Origin: Patescibacteria group bacterium
GTDB lineage: Bacteria > Patescibacteriota > Microgenomatia > UBA1406 > GWC2-37-13
Length of the DNA stretch: 15,491 nucleotides
Assembly: GCA_943356515.1 (NCBI GenBank)
Contig: CALRFM010000012.1
Span: 1-15,491 of the forward strand
Direction of reading: 5' to 3'
Every line of letters begins with the position of its first letter. Within the stretch, counting starts at the first letter, position 1. The translations under genes and the position numbers were made by a program. The notes beneath the pieces were generated by a model that was given only the letters and a program-made list of their open reading frames with translations, had not been told where the DNA came from and did not search any database. Positions 11,450 through 15,491 of this stretch are shown here, piece after piece.

Positions 11450-12620
11450 GAGAAAGGTCTGCCGCTTTCTTGGCAGGAAATACCCCGAATATGATGCCGA
11501 TTGCTGAAGATACTCCCAAGGCAAGGAGTACTGAATTCAGGTCTATATATGCTGGAAAATAGGGCTTGATGAAAAATACAATAACAGCCGAAAGTCCCAA
11601 CCCCGCCAAGCCACCAATGAGGGAAAGAATGATAGATGCCACCAAAAATTGAATAAGAATATCTGACTTTCGTGCGCCGAGTGCCCGGCGTATACCAATC
11701 TCTTTTATGCGCTCTGTTACCGTCACATACATGATGTTCATGATGCCGATGCCGCCTACAATAAGCGATATTGCCGCAATAGCCACAAGCACGGTATTTA
11801 TCATGGCAAAAATTGAATTAATAGCCGATAATAACTCTTCTTGCTGTATAATGGAAAATTCCTCTTCTTCATAGCGTTTAAGTAATATATCTTCTGCTTG
11901 GCCAATGACTGGTTTTATTTCTTCATCAGTTTTTGTTTGTAAAATGATCGCCATAAATGTCTTATTGGTATTAAAGGTATATGCGGTTTTATATGGCATG
12001 TAGATAAACGAGTCAAAATCTGGTCCCCCACCAAAGCCTCCTCCCTTTTTATTGGTTACGCCTATAACGACATATTTCTGACCTTCAATTGTTACTGATT
12101 TCCCGATTGCTTGTTTTGCAGATAAAAATAAATCCTCCGCAAGATTCGGGCCAATCACCACAACGCTTGATCGCTTATTTACGTCAGATTCAGTAAAGAG
12201 TTTGCCAAAATCTGCATTCACATTTAAGGCAGTAAATATTCCCGCTGTTGATGCATAGAGTGTAGAAATCTCTTTTTTATTTCCCACGGTCACGATGATT
12301 GACTTGCTGAAAATCGGCACCGTGTTTTCTATTTCCCGAATGCGTGAAAGTTTTTGGATATCTTTTTCATCAAATTCTATGGAAGTAAAAGCCGAAGATG
12401 AATTAGAAAAATTACCATCTTTTAATATTTGTCCGGGAACGACACGAATCAGATTTGTTCCTAAATCTTCAAACTGTTGCTCGATACTCGCTTTTAGTCC
12501 AAGTCCAAAGGCAGTAAGAAGGACAACGGCAAGAACACCTATGAGTATTCCCAGTGACGTAAGAAAGGTCCGACCCTTATTGCGAGAGAAATCAAAAAAT
12601 GCCGATTCAATAAATCCCAT
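11424..12620 (-). CDS. MacB/FtsX-type ABC transporter permease
   Basis: A 398-residue membrane subunit of a type VII (MacB-like) ABC transporter. TM1 is about residues 18-42 (FLTSLGILIGVLAVVLLTAF), followed by an extracytoplasmic MacB_PCD domain to about 270. Three C-terminal TM helices form the FtsX domain, with the conserved IGIMNIMYVTVTERIKEIGIRRALGA between the first two. In MacB the ATPase is fused; here it is the separate gene just upstream, 2 bases away. With the adaptor it would export a peptide, lipid or small toxic compound; substrate unknown. TGA at 11424 is inside the convergent glycosyltransferase gene. Confidence 0.93.
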   Translation of the reverse strand: MGFIESAFFDFSRNKGRTFLTSLGILIGVLAVVLLTAFGLGLKASIEQQFEDLGTNLIRVVPGQILKDGNFSNSSSAFTSIEFDEKDIQKLSRIREIENTVPIFSKSIIVTVGNKKEISTLYASTAGIFTALNVNADFGKLFTESDVNKRSSVVVIGPNLAEDLFLSAKQAIGKSVTIEGQKYVVIGVTNKKGGGFGGGPDFDSFIYMPYKTAYTFNTNKTFMAIILQTKTDEEIKPVIGQAEDILLKRYEEEEFSIIQQEELLSAINSIFAMINTVLVAIAAISLIVGGIGIMNIMYVTVTERIKEIGIRRALGARKSDILIQFLVASIILSLIGGLAGLGLSAVIVFFIKPYFPAYIDLNSVLLALGVSSAIGIIFGVFPAKKAADLSPIDAIRYE

Positions 12621-12622
12621 AA

Positions 12623-13291
12623 TTATATAATCCTCCCATCAACAATTTCTATTTTTCGCTTTGTTTGTGCAGCAATGTCTTTCTCGTGAGTCACTATGAG
12701 CACTGTAATAGTATCTTCTCTATTAAGTTGTGCTAGTAACTTCATGATCTCTTTTCCTGTTTTGGTGTCTAGGTTACCAGTTGGTTCATCGGCCAATATA
12801 AGTGACGGAGACATGATAAGTGCCCGAGCAATAGCCACCCGTTGCTGTTGACCTCCAGAAATTCTATTGGGGTAGGATTTTGCTTTACTTGCTATGCCAA
12901 ACCGCTCCATTATTTCCATGGCTTTCTGTGTTGGATTGTATGATAATTTTTTACGTGTGTAGGTAGTAGGGAGAAGGATATTTTCTAGAACCGTCAGCTT
13001 ATTTATGAGGTTGAATTGTTGAAAAACAAATCCAACAAATTCATTGCGAAGTGAAGATATTTCATCGTCATTATATTCGAGAATATTTTTACCTTCGATG
13101 AGAATGTCTCCGCGGGTGGGCTTGTCGAGCAAGCCTATTAAGTGCATGAGCGTAGATTTACCACTACCAGATGGTCCAATGAGCGAACTAAACTCCCCTC
13201 TTTCAATGGTTACCGAAACATCACGAAGTGCTACAAATAATTCTTCCCCGTCAATCGGATATTCTTTCCATATGTTTTTGAGGGTAATCAC
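12623..13291 (-). CDS. ABC transporter ATPase, LolD/MacB type
   Basis: A 222-residue ATP-binding subunit. Walker A is GPSGSGKST (39-47), Q-loop FQQFNL (90-95), signature ISGGQQQRVAIARAL (144-158), Walker B LILADEPTGNLD (164-175) and the switch His202 in VTHEKD. The EPTGNLD form and the QQFNL loop are typical of the MacB/LolD/FtsE branch. Translation starts at GTG 13291, five bases after the adaptor stop and with GAATAACTATC before it, so it probably depends on coupling. It is the motor of the tripartite system. Confidence 0.95.
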   Translation of the reverse strand: MITLKNIWKEYPIDGEELFVALRDVSVTIERGEFSSLIGPSGSGKSTLMHLIGLLDKPTRGDILIEGKNILEYNDDEISSLRNEFVGFVFQQFNLINKLTVLENILLPTTYTRKKLSYNPTQKAMEIMERFGIASKAKSYPNRISGGQQQRVAIARALIMSPSLILADEPTGNLDTKTGKEIMKLLAQLNREDTITVLIVTHEKDIAAQTKRKIEIVDGRII

Positions 13292-13296
13292 GATAG

Positions 13297-14319
13297 TTAT
13301 TCGACTTCATAAACAATATCACCTTCTTGCAATCCATCTGTGACTTGCACATTGCCATCGTACTCTTTACCTATGGTGATTTTCACTTTCTTTTTACTAT
13401 CTACGGTTTCGCCCTTCCATACGTAATAAGTGCCATCTTCTTCAGAAATATACACATCTGGAATAGAAATTACATTGGGTAATTCTGATAAAACAAATTC
13501 TACATCTCCGGTCATTCCCAAACGATACGTTGAACCCGTATTAGGCGTGAATGTCATCTTAACTTCGTATACCGTTCCACTTTCTCCCGACACGGGGGTA
13601 AAGCCAATAGATGTAATAACGCCCGTTACTTCTTTGTCAAGATATGAATCAAATATGATCACTCCTTTTTGACCCTCCATGAGATCTATCACTTCGGTTT
13701 GATCTGCTGCAATTGACATATACAGTGAATCAGGATTGGTAACCTCAAATACATTGGTTGCAAGTACATTCATACCAGCTTGTGGTGTGTCTATTCTGGT
13801 GACAATACCATTTATCGGTGAGTAGAGCAATGAGTATTCTTTGGCGATAGATTGGAGCTCTACATCAATCACTGAGTTTTCCAAATCAAACTGTGAATTT
13901 TCTAACACTCGCTGTGCTCGCTGCCGAATGGTTCCTGATAAGGCTATTGCCAGCTCATCGTTGTCGTCTGTGGATTGTTCAAAATCTCTGCGCTCTTTGG
14001 AATAGGTGTTAAGATATTTCGTCAATGTCTTTTGAAGTTCGCGTACGTCTAAAGATGCGATACCATCATATTGCTTTACTGTGTCTCCTTCTTTGACTCC
14101 TACCCATGACAGCCTGCCTCCGGTTTGAAAATGAAGTTGCACTTGCTCTTCGGCTTGGATTGACCCAGCAAGGGAAAGTGTTTCTGTGAGCGTTCCTTGT
14201 GATACCGTATGAGAAGCTATTTCTTGAGTGGTGTTAGATGTAGATTGCCAGTAGTAAACTCCCCCGATAATCAGAAGAATGATAACAACTATATACCAAC
14301 GTTTCTTGATTAATTTCAT
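13297..14319 (-). CDS. MacA/HlyD-type periplasmic adaptor (membrane fusion protein)
   Basis: A 340-residue adaptor anchored by one N-terminal helix (RWYIVVIILLIIGGVYYW, about 7-24). A barrel-sandwich half follows at about 55-95 (LAGSIQAEEQVQLHFQTGGRLSWVGVKEGDTV), then a short helical hairpin (about 94-155) and the second sandwich half YSPINGIVTRIDTPQAG. Beta-barrel and C-terminal domains come last. The hairpin is shorter than in classical MacA. CPR cells are thought to lack an outer membrane, so the protein may serve as an extracellular extension of the pump and not bridge to TolC. First gene of the operon. TACAAT lies 6 bases before ATG 14319, predicting a leaderless mRNA. Confidence 0.92.
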   Translation of the reverse strand: MKLIKKRWYIVVIILLIIGGVYYWQSTSNTTQEIASHTVSQGTLTETLSLAGSIQAEEQVQLHFQTGGRLSWVGVKEGDTVKQYDGIASLDVRELQKTLTKYLNTYSKERRDFEQSTDDNDELAIALSGTIRQRAQRVLENSQFDLENSVIDVELQSIAKEYSLLYSPINGIVTRIDTPQAGMNVLATNVFEVTNPDSLYMSIAADQTEVIDLMEGQKGVIIFDSYLDKEVTGVITSIGFTPVSGESGTVYEVKMTFTPNTGSTYRLGMTGDVEFVLSELPNVISIPDVYISEEDGTYYVWKGETVDSKKKVKITIGKEYDGNVQVTDGLQEGDIVYEVE

Positions 14320-14325
14320 ATAGTT

Positions 14326-14334
14326 ATTGTATCA
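14326..14334 (-). promoter_or_regulatory. Extended -10 promoter of the MacA/MacB-like operon
   Basis: TGATACAAT on the minus strand: TACAAT at 14326-14331 and TGA at 14332-14334. The TGA is also the stop codon of the upstream GT-C gene. Six bases separate the box from ATG 14319. Confidence 0.55.
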
Positions 14335-15456
14335 ATATATAAACGGGCGCCAGTCAGAAACTGGGATGACATTTTGCTGCAAGAAATTAATGGCATATAA
14401 AAATATTGCGGGGAGAAGAAAAATCAACACCATACGAAATGTTTTTGAGGTAAGAAATGTTTCATATGCTATTGCGGTAAATGGCCAAATGGGAAGTAAA
14501 TACCGAGATAAATCTCTATGTTGTACGAATATAGCAGATAGAAAAAAGATTGCGGAAAAATAAAACATACTGCGATATTTAAATGATGCAAGCTTAACTA
14601 CTGCATAGAGATAAATAAAGAAGTAGAGAAGAATATCTTCAAGCCAAACGGTATCTACCCACTTTGCCGTATGATTAAATGCCGCAAATGGGTAGGGCAT
14701 CGGAACCACGCCCCCAGTATGGAAGTAGGCAAAGAAATCGTTATATTGAATAAGATAGAGTGTAAAAACCGAGAGGAGCCCCACGGGAATAAGCGTGATC
14801 CACAGCCACTTCCACTCAAACGATTTGCCAGATATAAGTCGCTCGATAAAAACAAGTCCATATGCGCCAAATAACAATATCCCGGGAGATTTGGTCATGG
14901 CGGCAGCAGCTCCCAATAATCCTGCATACAAATAGTGCTGTTTCTCAAAAAAATAAATTGACGCTATAATACACAAAATAAACAACGACTCTGGTGCCCC
15001 GACACTCCGAATAATGAAAAATCGAGGAAGGAATAAAAAGACCAAAACGAGGGCGACTGGATACTTGGTTATCTGTAATGCTTTCAATATATAATAAAAT
15101 CCTACTGCAAGTGCAGCAGTAAATAGTACATTCACTACAAGCATCGAGTACACATAGCCAAAAATGGGGGCAAATGCTGCAATAAATAATGGGTACAACG
15201 GCAGATGTGAAGCGTAATATTCAAGCGGTATGGCAAACTCAAGTCGAATAGCTTCTATTGCTTTTGGATTATATCCACTCATTGCAGGAACGATATAATA
15301 GAGCCCGTCATAATTTTGAATAATGGTGTTCATACCACCAGGTTCATCAAAGCCCAAATATTCCAATGAGTGAGTTGCAAAAGGAAGATAGAGGAGTATC
15401 GTTGAAAAAAGAACTGCTGCTATAATAATAATTACATCTCGAATAGTTGAGTTCAT
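14332..15456 (-). CDS. GT-C membrane glycosyltransferase (PIG-V-like)
   Basis: A 374-residue polytopic membrane protein with about ten hydrophobic segments, likely a polyprenyl-phosphate-sugar dependent mannosyltransferase acting on the outer face of the membrane. The first external loop has FDEPGG and then NYDGLYYIVPAMSGYNP, with acidic residues as in the GT-C catalytic loop. ASHLPLYPLF (about 94-103) resembles the FFPLYP motif of PIG-V relatives. FVQHRDLSRYLLPIWPF near the C-terminus is also typical. The start at 15456 is set by TGGTACAAT ending 6 bases upstream; a frame start at 15483 would lie before that promoter. Substrate and glycan unknown. It likely works with the GT4 enzyme and UppP carrier recycling. 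Confidence 0.82.
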   Translation of the reverse strand: MNSTIRDVIIIIAAVLFSTILLYLPFATHSLEYLGFDEPGGMNTIIQNYDGLYYIVPAMSGYNPKAIEAIRLEFAIPLEYYASHLPLYPLFIAAFAPIFGYVYSMLVVNVLFTAALAVGFYYILKALQITKYPVALVLVFLFLPRFFIIRSVGAPESLFILCIIASIYFFEKQHYLYAGLLGAAAAMTKSPGILLFGAYGLVFIERLISGKSFEWKWLWITLIPVGLLSVFTLYLIQYNDFFAYFHTGGVVPMPYPFAAFNHTAKWVDTVWLEDILLYFFIYLYAVVKLASFKYRSMFYFSAIFFLSAIFVQHRDLSRYLLPIWPFTAIAYETFLTSKTFRMVLIFLLPAIFLYAINFLQQNVIPVSDWRPFIY

Positions 15457-15462
15457 AATATC

Positions 15463-15491
15463 ATTGTACCATCCATGAAACATTCACGTCA
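15463..15491 (-). promoter_or_regulatory. Promoter of the GT-C gene
   Basis: TGGTACAAT is an extended -10 (TACAAT 15463-15468) six bases before ATG 15456. TGACGT lies 17 bases upstream at the window edge; with one more T outside the window it would read TTGACG. Confidence 0.5.

Overview
The window looks like chromosomal DNA of a small-genome, AT-rich bacterium of the Candidate Phyla Radiation (Patescibacteria). This is inferred from compact genes, weak or absent Shine-Dalgarno sites, tRNA genes that mostly lack encoded CCA, a mevalonate-type isoprenoid gene pair, a MurL-type glutamate epimerase, and small conserved proteins of no known function. No rRNA, CRISPR array, transposase or phage gene was seen.

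Layout. Positions 1-700 hold a REP-like hairpin and a minus-strand DUF433/DUF5615 toxin-antitoxin pair with a palindromic operator candidate. An SF1 helicase of the RecD2/Dda type follows (704-1873, minus). About 800 bases (1874-2673) hold no gene I can support. Next come an uncharacterised 129-130 residue protein, a doubtful small membrane ORF, and a MurL-like epimerase broken into two frames by a one-base shift. Then tRNA-Ser(TGA), a four-helix-bundle gene bracketed by imperfect inverted repeats, and tRNA-Cys(GCA). On the plus strand lie an MFS transporter, a mevalonate-kinase-like GHMP kinase and a diphosphomevalonate-decarboxylase homologue, then a 46-residue membrane peptide behind a good promoter.

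Positions 8824-9511 are a minus-strand tRNA cluster: Gly(GCC), a decayed Gly copy filled with palindromes, Phe(GAA), a split tRNA, Ala(CGC) and Arg(CCG). The split tRNA is Val(TAC) or Ile(TAT), depending on the junction. It is interrupted in its anticodon loop by about 113 bases that contain a complete tRNA-Ile(TAT). uppP overlaps tRNA-Arg. Divergent from uppP is a GT4 glycosyltransferase. The right end is a minus-strand MacA/MacB-like operon (adaptor, ATPase, permease) preceded by a GT-C membrane glycosyltransferase.

How the genes fit together. Mevalonate enzymes feed polyprenyl carriers, UppP recycles the carrier, MurL would supply D-Glu for peptidoglycan, and GT4 and GT-C enzymes would build surface glycans. 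Together they form an envelope theme.

Most striking observations: the tRNA nested in a split tRNA; a repeated promoter layout (a -10 box exactly 6 bases before ATG in five genes, 7 in a sixth) that implies leaderless mRNAs; an Asp-to-Asn change at the expected catalytic position of the decarboxylase; and a family of 15-16 base palindromes that has entered a tRNA copy and, in frame, a glycosyltransferase gene.
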